The notes: a model not told the origin generated them from the letters alone. Shown: positions 30,601 through 37,855, numbered from the stretch's first letter. The stretch: DNA of 64,000 nucleotides from Methylohalomonas lacus (GCF_024808875.1 NZ_JANUCT010000006.1:116817-180816); one strand, 5' to 3'. Made by a program: numbers and translations.

Positions 30601-31367
30601 AAATGGGCACTTCGTCGCGGCTGTGCGCGCTGTGGCAGCCCGGCGACCCGCTGGTGGTTATGGGCGTGACCGGCGCCCCTACCGAGGTCGAGAAGAACGA
30701 GACGGTCATGCTGGTCGGCGGCGGCCTCGGCAACGCCGTGCAGTTCTCCATCGGCAAGGCGTTCCGCAACGCCGGCAGCCGCGTGATCTACTTTGCCGGC
30801 TACAAGCACCGCGAGGACCTGTTCAAGGTCCGGGATATCGAGGAAGCTTCCGACGTCATCGTCTGGGCCGTCGATCCGGGCCCCGGCGTCGAGCCGATCC
30901 CGACGACCCGGCCGCAGGACAAGACCTACATGGGCAACATCATCGAGGCCATGCTCGCCTACGGTCGCGGCGAACTCGGCGAGCCCGAGATCCCGCTGGA
31001 CGAGGTCGACCGCATGATCGTCATCGGCTCCGACCGCATGATGGCGGCGGTCAAGGAGGCCCGCCACGGGATGCTACAGCCCTATCTCAAGCCGGAGCAC
31101 AAGGCGATCGGCTCGATCAACTCGCCCATGCAGTGCATGATGAAGGGCGTATGCGCGCAGTGCCTGTGCAAGCACATCGACCCGAAGACCGGCGAGGAAT
31201 ACTTCGTCTACTCCTGCTACAACCAGGACCAGGAACTAGAGCGGGTCGATTTCCCCAACCTGAACGCCCGCCTGCGCCAGAACAGCGTCCAGGAGAAGCT
31301 CTCCAATCAGTGGTTGAATCACCTGTTCGAGCTGGAACAGTTTCCGCATTCGGCGGCCACCAACTAG
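27609..31367 (+). CDS. Giant FAD/NAD- and iron-sulfur-containing oxidoreductase
   Basis: 1252 residues from the ATG at 27609 (MNQAQQNSRQAAAPQAPALT); the frame is open to 27540, but the extension looks non-coding. About 290 N-terminal residues are unrecognised. A cysteine-rich stretch follows (HCIYCHERDTDSC; ISGCPLGEKI; NPMCPGTGHRICNDCMKGC) like the iron-sulfur part of GltD-type subunits. Then comes an FAD/NAD(P) oxidoreductase with ALVVGMGPAGYTLSHYL and VIGGGLTGIDTTTE. From about residue 920 there is a PyrK-like ferredoxin-reductase domain (KFHPGQFYRVQNL; MLVGGGLGNAVQFSIGKAF). Near the end is a four-Cys [2Fe-2S] motif (CMMKGVCAQCLCKH). Probably moves electrons between NAD(P)H and an unknown acceptor. 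Confidence 0.85.
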   Translation: MNQAQQNSRQAAAPQAPALTLGIDGFEYADLYDPDRLADLLAVFEQETATNHPELFKEFKEYRDTQGAELTAEQVSDLLVRMAALVGDFTARLFNVTDVRAAQAAAIRREVDVVFGFKNEVVAKAKSGVKKEKAADWDVDHIRDAVAGLARLLGEQPDDGASDAEFLTASAALRVKRAADEPEADAATQVLTALRDDDEAARLFADELAAEAPLAELLKVVQRWCLLAQQGGALHASVCGWFSFKTPKKTDFDHLVEHDVVDYDGYSAWVGPEDERRRRDGFALTDHRAGQRETLYEVDHCIYCHERDTDSCSKGMRNKRAVEAASESGDKHIFKTNPLGVTISGCPLGEKISEMHLVKRQGDNIGALALVIIDNPMCPGTGHRICNDCMKGCIYQKTEPVNIPQIETNVLTDVLFMPWGFEIYSFLTRWNPLNIERPHTLPYNGKNALVVGMGPAGYTLSHYLLNEGFGVVGIDALKIEPLPAELVGDADTPPAPIHDFHALYEDLDKRTLMGFGGVAEYGITVRWDKNFLKVIYLNLARRHAFRCYGGVRFGGTLTIEEAWELGFDHIAIASGAGKPTIIGLKNNLIRGIRKASDFLMALQLTGAAKENSMANLQVRLPAGVIGGGLTGIDTTTEVMAYYPIQVEKMLNRYEKLTAMQDEATVRAAYDAEELEILDEFLEHGRAIRAERERAADAGEMPDFAPLIEKWGGVTMFYRKSMHDSPAYRQNHEEIAKALEEGIRLAEGMSPKEAVPDQYGALQAVKFERLVKGEDGQWVKDADNVEVPMKSLFIAAGTSPNTIYEQEHPYTFRMDAKFFQRYEPQWGEGDLPELVAVDDDAQPKIGKPAPLTSYHKHGKYISFYGDNHPVYAGNVVKAMASAKDGYPYVVDLFKHELAQLDPADQPQREAALQALYQRLDEQITASVVEVNRLTPTIIEVIVKAPMQAAKFHPGQFYRVQNLEQLAPVVEDTSLTAEGIALTGAWVDKDKGLISLIALEMGTSSRLCALWQPGDPLVVMGVTGAPTEVEKNETVMLVGGGLGNAVQFSIGKAFRNAGSRVIYFAGYKHREDLFKVRDIEEASDVIVWAVDPGPGVEPIPTTRPQDKTYMGNIIEAMLAYGRGELGEPEIPLDEVDRMIVIGSDRMMAAVKEARHGMLQPYLKPEHKAIGSINSPMQCMMKGVCAQCLCKHIDPKTGEEYFVYSCYNQDQELERVDFPNLNARLRQNSVQEKLSNQWLNHLFELEQFPHSAATN

Positions 31368-31476
31368 GTCACACCCCGGCGGGTGGCCCCTGCCCGCCGG
31401 GCTACATTCTGCTACGATATTCCTTTAGGCAGCTTGCTGGCCGGCCGTTGGCAGCCCTGATAAAGGAACATGCGTC

Positions 31477-32361
31477 ATGATGACCAAAACGGAAATTGCA
31501 GCCATTCTGAAGTCACTTCGGAACATCCCGTTGTTCCATTCGCTCAACGACGCCGAACTGCGGGCCATACTCGAGGCACCGGAGAATCGGATCGAGGATT
31601 TCGCCGCCAAGAAACTCATTATCCGCGAGGCCGAGCTTGGTGATTGCATGTATGTCATCATCGACGGCAGCGTCGAAGTAATGGTGCGGGGGGAATCCGG
31701 CGGACGCGAAATTACCATCGCCACGCTGCACAACGGCGATTTCTTCGGCGAGCAGGCCCTGCTACCGGGCGGAACCGGTCGACGCAATGCCACTGTCCGT
31801 GCACTCTATGACTGTCGGCTCTTTCGCATCGCCAAAAAGCACGTGCTCTTGCATGTACAGCAGGATGAAAATGACGAGGAAGAGTCCGAAGCGCTCACCA
31901 TGTCCAGTTATCTGGACCGGCCTGAGGACGACGACATCAAGAAGCTGCTCAAGAGCATGCGGCTGTTTCGCAGCCTCAAGCCACAGGAGATCTCCAATTT
32001 CCGTGACTGGGCCGAGGTCGTCGATGTAGGACCTGGCGATTTCGTCATCAAGGAGAATCAGCCCGGTGATTATCTTTACGTGGTGCTGGATGGTTCGGTA
32101 GAAATCTTCCTGCTCGATACTGATGGCAAAATCGTCACTTTGGCCGAACACAAACGGGGCAATTACTTCGGCGAACAGGCCCTAATGCCGGACAGTGATG
32201 GCAAACGCAACGCCTATGTGCGCATGGAGCAGCAGGGCCGACTACTAAAAATCCCGAAACAGTATTTCCGGCTACTGCTGGACCGCGACAGCAAGCTCGC
32301 GGAAACATTAAGCAAGATTGGCAAACTGCAAAAGGATGTCAACACAAAACTGATAGAATAA
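31477..32361 (+). CDS. Protein with two cyclic-nucleotide-binding domains
   Basis: 294 residues with two cNMP-binding beta-barrels, roughly 15-135 and 150-280. Each has a phosphate-binding cassette: FFGEQALLPGGTGRRNATV in the first and YFGEQALMPDSDGKRNAYV in the second, both with Arg in the ligand position. No DNA-binding, kinase or membrane domain is attached, so it may act as a regulatory subunit (PKA-R-like architecture). An AAGGA site precedes the ATG. It lies 109 bp after the large oxidoreductase on the same strand. Confidence 0.88.
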   Translation: MMTKTEIAAILKSLRNIPLFHSLNDAELRAILEAPENRIEDFAAKKLIIREAELGDCMYVIIDGSVEVMVRGESGGREITIATLHNGDFFGEQALLPGGTGRRNATVRALYDCRLFRIAKKHVLLHVQQDENDEEESEALTMSSYLDRPEDDDIKKLLKSMRLFRSLKPQEISNFRDWAEVVDVGPGDFVIKENQPGDYLYVVLDGSVEIFLLDTDGKIVTLAEHKRGNYFGEQALMPDSDGKRNAYVRMEQQGRLLKIPKQYFRLLLDRDSKLAETLSKIGKLQKDVNTKLIE

Positions 32362-32374
32362 CCTTCCACACTGT

Positions 32375-32400
32375 CGCAATTACTAATTGCGGCGTTTTTT
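32375..32400 (+). terminator. Rho-independent terminator after the cNMP-binding gene
   Basis: CGCAATTA and TAATTGCG (32375-32391) form a tight hairpin followed by GCG and six T. It is 14 bp past the stop codon and ends before the ABC transporter genes. Confidence 0.78.
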
Positions 32401-32431
32401 ACATCTCCCTCGAGGTATCCAAACTGTCGTC

Positions 32432-33358
32432 ATGAAAGCTCTGCAAATACAGGGGCTCAAGAAAACCTATGGCAGCGGCCTGCAGGCCCTGCGCGGCATC
32501 GACCTGGATGTTGAAGAAGGCGATTTTTTTGCCCTGCTGGGACCCAACGGGGCCGGCAAATCAACAACCATAGGCATCATCACCTCGCTGGTACGCAAGA
32601 CAGCCGGCCGGATTTCGGTTTTTGGCCATGATCTCGATAGTGATATCGCGGCAGCCAAAGCTTGTATTGGTATCGTCCCACAGGAAATCAACTTCTCACA
32701 GTTCGAAACCTGTATGGAAATTGTTCTGAATCAGGCTGGCTATTACGGTATCCCGCGCCGACTGGCAGAACAGCGCGCGGAAAAATATCTCGACCAACTG
32801 GGTTTATGGGACAAGCGCCACACACGTTCACGGACACTCTCGGGCGGACTCAAGCGAAGGTTGATGATCGCCCGGGCATTGGTGCATGAGCCGCGTCTAC
32901 TCATACTGGACGAACCTACTGCCGGTGTAGACGTTGAATTAAGACGATCGATGTGGAGCTTTCTTTCCGGGCTGAACCTTAATGGCACAACAATTGTATT
33001 GACCACGCATTATCTTGAGGAAGCCGAAAATCTGTGCAAGAACATCGCCATTATCAATCACGGGGTAATCATCGAGAATACCAGCATGAAGAAATTGTTA
33101 GGCAAGCTGAATACGGAAACACTGATTCTCGATCTGAATAGTAAGCTCGAATATCCTCCCGAATTTACAGATTGCCAGACCCGGTTAATCGATCCTTACT
33201 GTCTCGAGGTCGAAATCAAGAAGACGGCGGGGTTAAATACTCTTTTCAAGGAAATCGAACAGTTGGGCATACAGGTCCATAGCATGCGAAACAAGAGTAA
33301 CCGTCTGGAAGAACTGTTCATGTCTCTCGTTGACAACAAAAAACAGGCGGTAGCATGA
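32432..33358 (+). CDS. ABC exporter ATP-binding protein
   Basis: 308 residues from the ATG at 32432 (MKALQIQGLKKTYGSGLQAL). Walker A LLGPNGAGKSTTIG, signature LSGGLKRRLMIARALVHEPR, Walker B LLILDEPTAGVDVELR, H-loop in TTHYLEEAE. This is the DrrA/NatA/YadG group of ABC-2 type exporters. Coupled to the permease gene by a 4-bp overlap. The substrate cannot be inferred. From here on the DNA is visibly richer in A and T than the preceding flavoprotein region. Confidence 0.93.
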   Translation: MKALQIQGLKKTYGSGLQALRGIDLDVEEGDFFALLGPNGAGKSTTIGIITSLVRKTAGRISVFGHDLDSDIAAAKACIGIVPQEINFSQFETCMEIVLNQAGYYGIPRRLAEQRAEKYLDQLGLWDKRHTRSRTLSGGLKRRLMIARALVHEPRLLILDEPTAGVDVELRRSMWSFLSGLNLNGTTIVLTTHYLEEAENLCKNIAIINHGVIIENTSMKKLLGKLNTETLILDLNSKLEYPPEFTDCQTRLIDPYCLEVEIKKTAGLNTLFKEIEQLGIQVHSMRNKSNRLEELFMSLVDNKKQAVA

Positions 33359-34128
33359 ATTTCCAGAAACAATGCATTGCCTATCAGACCATGGTGGTCA
33401 AGGAAGTCGGCCGCTTCATGCGGATATGGGTGCAAACCCTGGTTCCACCGGCAATAAGCATGACCCTATATTTCGTCATTTTCGGCAATCTAATCGGCTC
33501 TCGTATTGGCGAAATGGGCGGATTTACGTATATGCAATACATCGCACCAGGTATCATCATGATGTCAATCATCAACAATGCCTATTCCAATGTTGTTTCA
33601 TCATTTTTTGGTGCCAAGTTCCAGAAGCATATTGAGGAGATGCTGGTTTCCCCTATCCCCAATCATCTTATACTGGCCGGTTACATAACAGGTGGAGTCA
33701 CACGGGGGCTTCTTGTAGGCCTGATCGTATCGATCGTGGCACTTTTCTTCACCGAGCTGCAGGTATACAGCTATACACTCATGTTTGGCGTAGTTTTGTT
33801 CACCTCGATACTATTTTCCCTTGGCGGGATGATAAACGGTATTTTTGCCAAGAAATTCGATGATATTTCTATCATACCGACCTTTATACTTACGCCATTG
33901 ACCTATCTGGGCGGCGTCTTCTACTCCATAGACCTGTTGCCGGAATTCTGGCAGAAAGTCTCTTTATTCAATCCCATACTTTACATGGTGAATGCATTCC
34001 GCTACGGCATGCTGGGGGTTTCCGATATCAATGTTGGCTACGCCTTCAGCATGATCTGCCTATTCACAGTGGCATTATCAGTTTTCTGCCTGTTTCTTCT
34101 GAATCGCGGCACGGGCATCAAGCAGTAG
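33355..34128 (+). CDS. ABC-2 type permease
   Basis: 257 residues with six hydrophobic segments. ABC-2 family features: WVQTLVPPAISMTLYFVIFG near 25, YMQYIAPGIIMMSIINNAYS near 58, and TPLTYLGGVFYSIDLLPEFW near 180. Similar to YadH-type permeases working with YadG-like ATPases. It ends right before a 7-bp tandem repeat. Confidence 0.92.
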   Translation: MNFQKQCIAYQTMVVKEVGRFMRIWVQTLVPPAISMTLYFVIFGNLIGSRIGEMGGFTYMQYIAPGIIMMSIINNAYSNVVSSFFGAKFQKHIEEMLVSPIPNHLILAGYITGGVTRGLLVGLIVSIVALFFTELQVYSYTLMFGVVLFTSILFSLGGMINGIFAKKFDDISIIPTFILTPLTYLGGVFYSIDLLPEFWQKVSLFNPILYMVNAFRYGMLGVSDINVGYAFSMICLFTVALSVFCLFLLNRGTGIKQ

Positions 34129-34132
34129 GGCT

Positions 34133-34216
34133 GGTGAGTGGTGAGTGGTGAGTGGTGAGTGATGAGTGGTGAGTGGTGAGTGGTGAGTGGTGAGTGGTGA
34201 GTGGTGAGTGGTGAGT
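34133..34216. repeat. Heptanucleotide tandem array, (GGTGAGT) x12
   Basis: Twelve direct copies of GGTGAGT, all exact except copy five (GATGAGT). It starts 5 bp after the permease stop and lies 196 bp from the stop of the convergent IDH-like gene. The open frame across it on the minus strand (HHSPLTT repeats) is an artefact of the repeat. Confidence 0.95.
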
Positions 34217-34265
34217 GAAATAGCGTGATCCAGCGTCATAGTTTGTCAAGGTGCCGAATATATTC

Positions 34266-34330
34266 GCGCAGCAAACTGGGCTCCTACAGTTGCGAAAACT
34301 ACTTCCCGTAGAAGCCGACTTCAGTCGGAG
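34266..34330. repeat. REP-like pair (BIME-like element)
   Basis: GTAGAAGCCGACTTCAGTCGG (34308-34328) contains the stem CCGACT/AGTCGG. Facing it on the other strand is GTAGGAGCCCAGTTTGCTG (34287 down to about 34269). The shared GTAG(G/A)AG head followed by a hairpin is the layout of bacterial REP sequences arranged head-on. No RAYT transposase gene is in the window. Confidence 0.55.
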
Positions 34331-34387
34331 AAACACACCCTGATAGGTTCGCGGATCGCAGTCAGCTCTATAAGAGCCGGACCCTGC

Positions 34388-34422
34388 CAATCACGAATCA
34401 CCAATTACCAGTCACTGATCCC
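34388..34422. repeat. Degenerate heptamer array at the 3' end of the IDH-like gene
   Basis: Consecutive 7-bp units CAATCAC, GAATCAC, CAATTAC, CAGTCAC and TGATCCC. The fourth unit contains the stop codon of the IDH-like gene, so the array has entered the coding end. Confidence 0.6.
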
Positions 34423-35446
34423 CCGCATCAGGTAAATAGTCCGGCAGCCGATCGACGATTGCCCGGGTATATTCACGCGTGCCCAGACGACCATTGATAT
34501 CGGGGGTGCACTCACCATCATTGATTGCGGACAACAACGACAATCGCAGAGCGTGGCCCAGATCATAACAATCGATATGATCCAGCAACATACCGAAGGC
34601 CAGTAATATGCCGGTTGGATTGCATTTGTTCTGCCCGGCGATATCCGGTGCCGTACCACCTGACGGATCGAACATGGCAATATCAATCTCATCATCCTCG
34701 GTAAAACTGAAGTTGCCACTCGCGCCAGTGCCTATACTGCCAGCCAGTCCGCTGGCCATATCTGAAAGGAAGTCACCATACTCGTTCAGCACCAGTACGA
34801 CGTCGTAGTCTTCGGGTCGCATGGCGATCTTGGCCAACAGTGCGTCAAACAGCTCGACATTATGCACTACGTCTGGATATTCCTTGTGCACTTCCTCGAC
34901 AACGGACTGAAACAGGCCATCAGTAACTTTCTGGATAGTATGCTTCGAAGATGATGTAACTCTTAGGCTCTTGTTACGGGCGAAATCGAAAGCAAAACGT
35001 GCCGCCTGCTGGCAGGGCTTGCGCTCCACGATACGTATAGAAATTGCAGAGTCCTGGCCTATGAGTCGGCCCGGGTCATCGTAGGTTCCGCCAGTAGCAA
35101 TCCGTACAATGTAAAGGAAAAGATCTTCCTTGAAATTCGATGTTATACCCTTGATCGAGATTACTGGCCGCAAAATTACACTGAAATTACACATGCGACG
35201 GATAAGTGCATTGGGACTAATATCTTTCGTGATCGTGGGATACTTCAAGGCAACCTTGTTTTTATACATCGACTCCTCGACCTTTTCAAACAGCTTGCGG
35301 TCGAGTTTCTCCCGGTTTGACAATGACAGGTCTAGGGTTTCAAAAGTGAACTTCATGGGCATAGCCGAAGCCACGGAATATACTGACTCCTGTAACTCGG
35401 TAGCGATACCATCGCCCATCAATTCTGTAATCGTTAGCTTGCTCAT
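34412..35446 (-). CDS. Divergent isocitrate/isopropylmalate dehydrogenase family protein
   Basis: 344 residues from the ATG at 35446 (a GTG three codons earlier is possible). The fold is clear. SPNALIRRMCNFSVILRPV matches the Ser/Arg substrate strand, and LFDALLAKIAMRPEDYDVV and LNEYGDFLSDMASG hold the metal-binding Asp residues. The usual HG-AP coenzyme motif reads FDPSGGTAPDIAGQ, with Gly in place of the His that contacts the adenine. The segment around FLYIVRIATGGTYDD also departs from the typical REN-EG-YAG. Substrate unknown. Downstream of queD-like, dat and dacA on the same strand. Confidence 0.82.
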   Translation of the reverse strand: MSKLTITELMGDGIATELQESVYSVASAMPMKFTFETLDLSLSNREKLDRKLFEKVEESMYKNKVALKYPTITKDISPNALIRRMCNFSVILRPVISIKGITSNFKEDLFLYIVRIATGGTYDDPGRLIGQDSAISIRIVERKPCQQAARFAFDFARNKSLRVTSSSKHTIQKVTDGLFQSVVEEVHKEYPDVVHNVELFDALLAKIAMRPEDYDVVLVLNEYGDFLSDMASGLAGSIGTGASGNFSFTEDDEIDIAMFDPSGGTAPDIAGQNKCNPTGILLAFGMLLDHIDCYDLGHALRLSLLSAINDGECTPDINGRLGTREYTRAIVDRLPDYLPDAGDQ

Positions 35447-35465
35447 AAGACTCACCGACTGTTAC

Positions 35466-35831
35466 TCAACTTTCACCCGTATAAACGCAGCCGCTGTTCT
35501 GATTTTCCTGTATGACAATGCGGCTGAGACCCGGCACGGTCGGCTGTAGTCTCTGCCATATCCAGCGTGCCAGAAGTTCAGTTGTCGGGTTCTCGAGTCC
35601 AGCTATGTCGTTTAGAACTCGATGGTCCAGTTCACCACGCAGGTCCTGAACATGTCTATCAAGTTCAGAAAAATCCATGACCCAACCAGTTGTAGACTGA
35701 ATCGGACCCTGAACATGAATCTGAATACGGAAGGTATGACCATGCATGGCAGCACAGGGATGACTTTCTGGCAGGTTTGGCAGACGCCGGGCTGATTCCA
35801 GTATGAATTCACGAAAAAGCTCGATTGCCAT
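35466..35831 (-). CDS. QueD-like 6-carboxytetrahydropterin synthase homologue
   Basis: 121 residues from the ATG at 35831. Closely follows E. coli QueD: LPESHPCAAMHGHTFRIQIH (near residues 19-38) keeps the catalytic-type Cys and the HGH zinc pair; TGWVMDFSEL, LDHRVLNDIAGLENPT and CVYTGE are all conserved. The first zinc ligand (His16 of E. coli QueD, in EAAHRLP) is Arg here (ESARRLP, codon CGG). It may be a QueD of altered metal site or a paralogue with another role. It lies 10 bp from both dat and the IDH-like gene, so probably one transcript. Confidence 0.82.
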   Translation of the reverse strand: MAIELFREFILESARRLPNLPESHPCAAMHGHTFRIQIHVQGPIQSTTGWVMDFSELDRHVQDLRGELDHRVLNDIAGLENPTTELLARWIWQRLQPTVPGLSRIVIQENQNSGCVYTGES

Positions 35832-35841
35832 AATATATCTT

Positions 35842-36699
35842 CTACACGTCGGAAGAGCGGTGTTGTGAAAATTCCTGTTTGAAATCGCGATATATACGTG
35901 CTGCATGCTGCCACAGTGGTCCTGGTTGCCCACTACCAACCATCTCGCCATCTAGAACAGTTATCGGAACAATTTCCTGGGTCGAACTGGTAATCCATAT
36001 TTCATCCGCACTACGCAGTTGCGTCTCTGGTACAGGATATTCACTACATTCAATACCATTCTGCTGCAGAAGTTCTATCACTAGATCACGCGTAATTCCT
36101 GGCAGCAGCTGTCGGCTCTTGGGCGGCGTGAGCACCTTACCAGACTCACAGATAAACACGTTACTAGCGGCACCTTCAGTCACCAAACCTTGGTTGACAA
36201 GTATAGCCTCTCTGGCACCAGACAAACTCGCCTCATGTCTCAATAAAACACTGGGTAGCAAGGTAATTGCCTTTATATGACACCATTGCCAGCGTATATC
36301 CGGGCGCACTATAGCCGCTGAACCGGCGCTATTGTCTGGCTGTTCCAGCGGTTTCGTCATTATGAATACAGTCGCCTGCATTTCATCATTAAACACATGA
36401 TCGCGCGGCGACACGCCCCGGGTTACCTGCAGGTATATAGATTGATCATCACCGGCATTCTCGGTCACCAGTCTGTCAAGAATACGTTTCCATTCTTCTA
36501 CAGGAAGGGGGTTACGCATGTATATGAGTTTAAGGCTATTTTCGAGTCTCTCAAGATGTTCTTTCAGTCTGAATACCCGGCGGTTGTAAACCGGGATCAC
36601 TTCATAGACACCATCACCAAATGTAAAACCACGGTCCAGAGGGGATATACGTGCTTCTTCCAGAGCAACAAAGTCCCCATTGAGATAAACGAGTGACAC
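35842..36699 (-). CDS. dat: D-amino acid aminotransferase-like (class IV aminotransferase)
   Basis: 285 residues, PLP-dependent fold type IV. Starts MSLVYLNGDFVALEEARISP with RGFTFGDGVYEVIPV; the PLP lysine is in CHIKAITLLPSVLLRHEA near 144; the cofactor-phosphate region is VTEGAASNVFI. Probably makes D-alanine or D-glutamate from keto acids, fitting its place 7 bp after dacA in a cell-wall cluster. A branched-chain aminotransferase or aminodeoxychorismate lyase is the alternative. Confidence 0.85.
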   Translation of the reverse strand: MSLVYLNGDFVALEEARISPLDRGFTFGDGVYEVIPVYNRRVFRLKEHLERLENSLKLIYMRNPLPVEEWKRILDRLVTENAGDDQSIYLQVTRGVSPRDHVFNDEMQATVFIMTKPLEQPDNSAGSAAIVRPDIRWQWCHIKAITLLPSVLLRHEASLSGAREAILVNQGLVTEGAASNVFICESGKVLTPPKSRQLLPGITRDLVIELLQQNGIECSEYPVPETQLRSADEIWITSSTQEIVPITVLDGEMVGSGQPGPLWQHAARIYRDFKQEFSQHRSSDV

Positions 36700-36706
36700 C
36701 GGTCCT

Positions 36707-37855
36707 TTACTCCAGCATCAATTTCACACTATCCAGAAGACGGGAAAACAGACCAGCCTGCTCAACAGCCTGCAATGTTACCAACGGCTGTTGGAGCAAC
36801 GTCTCATCACCGAGTCCTAGGGACAGTGTACCGATGGGTTCGCCGGCGGCTACCGGCGCTATCAATGGTTTTTTCAACTCAACAGTTTGCTGCAATTCTT
36901 CGGCATCACCGCGTGGTACAGTAACAAAAACATCATCGACCAAACCGTAATTGACATGCTCGTTAGTACCCTTCCATATTCTGGCCTCACCAAGTTTCTG
37001 ATTGCCATCTGCGATCTTTCTGGTTTCAAAGAACCTGAAACCATAATTCAGAAGCGACTTTGTATGCGATGTACGTGCCTGTACACTGTTCGCGCCCATA
37101 ACTACAGAGATAAGCCGCATATCGTCGCGTTCAGCAGACGCAACAAGACAATATCCTGCCGCCTCGGTATGACCGGTTTTTATTCCATCAACGGAATTAT
37201 CCCGCCAGAGTAACTGGTTGCGATTCGGCTGAGTAATATCGTTATAGGTATATTCCTTAACCTCATGCAAACCATATAATTCGGGATAATCGCGAATCAG
37301 GGCAGCAGACAGTTTCGCCATATCCTGAGCTGTTGTAACGTGACCCGGCTCTGGCATTCCCGTACTGTTTGTAAAGTGGGTATTTTCCAAGCCCAGAGTC
37401 TGAGCTGTCTGATTCATAAGCTGAGCGAACACCTCTTCAGAACCAGAGATGTGTTCCGCCAAGGCGACACTGGCATCATTACCAGACTGAATAATAATGC
37501 CATTCAGCAGCTGTTCCACAGTAACGCGCGTGTTTACTTCTATGAACATCCGAGAGCCGGGCATACGCCATGCTTTCTCGCTAACCAGCACTTCATCATC
37601 AAGCTTTATATGACCTTCCTGAAGCTCTTCGCCTGCGACATACACTGTCATCATTTTTGTCAAGCTGGCTGGTTCTACTTCCTCGGCGGCATCTTTTTCA
37701 GCAATAACCCGCCCGCTGGCATAGTCAACAAGCAAGTACGACTGGGCATCGATACTTGGGGGGGAGGGACGCGCCGGATTCTGGGCAGTGACTAATTCCG
37801 GTAACAGGGATACTGCTACAAGAACTAACATCAGTGTTTTTTTTCGGATATTCAT
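36707..37855 (-). CDS. dacA: D-alanyl-D-alanine carboxypeptidase (PBP5/6 type)
   Basis: 382 residues. Signal peptide MNIRKKTLMLVLVAVSLLPE, cleavage near VTAQ. Penicillin-binding motifs: SLTK near 64-67, SGN in IIQSGNDASVALAEH, and KTG in VDGIKTGHTEAAGY. The C-terminal amphipathic helix (AGLFSRLLDSVKLML) anchors it to the inner membrane. It trims the terminal D-Ala from peptidoglycan pentapeptides. Confidence 0.96.
   Translation of the reverse strand: MNIRKKTLMLVLVAVSLLPELVTAQNPARPSPPSIDAQSYLLVDYASGRVIAEKDAAEEVEPASLTKMMTVYVAGEELQEGHIKLDDEVLVSEKAWRMPGSRMFIEVNTRVTVEQLLNGIIIQSGNDASVALAEHISGSEEVFAQLMNQTAQTLGLENTHFTNSTGMPEPGHVTTAQDMAKLSAALIRDYPELYGLHEVKEYTYNDITQPNRNQLLWRDNSVDGIKTGHTEAAGYCLVASAERDDMRLISVVMGANSVQARTSHTKSLLNYGFRFFETRKIADGNQKLGEARIWKGTNEHVNYGLVDDVFVTVPRGDAEELQQTVELKKPLIAPVAAGEPIGTLSLGLGDETLLQQPLVTLQAVEQAGLFSRLLDSVKLMLE

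Noticed and set aside
34118..34390. Minus-strand ORF with HHSPLTT repeats
   Set aside because: Produced only by translating the 7-bp tandem array; it has no independent coding evidence.
34129..34411. CRISPR array
   Set aside because: The repeats are contiguous 7-mers with no unique spacers, and no cas genes are present.
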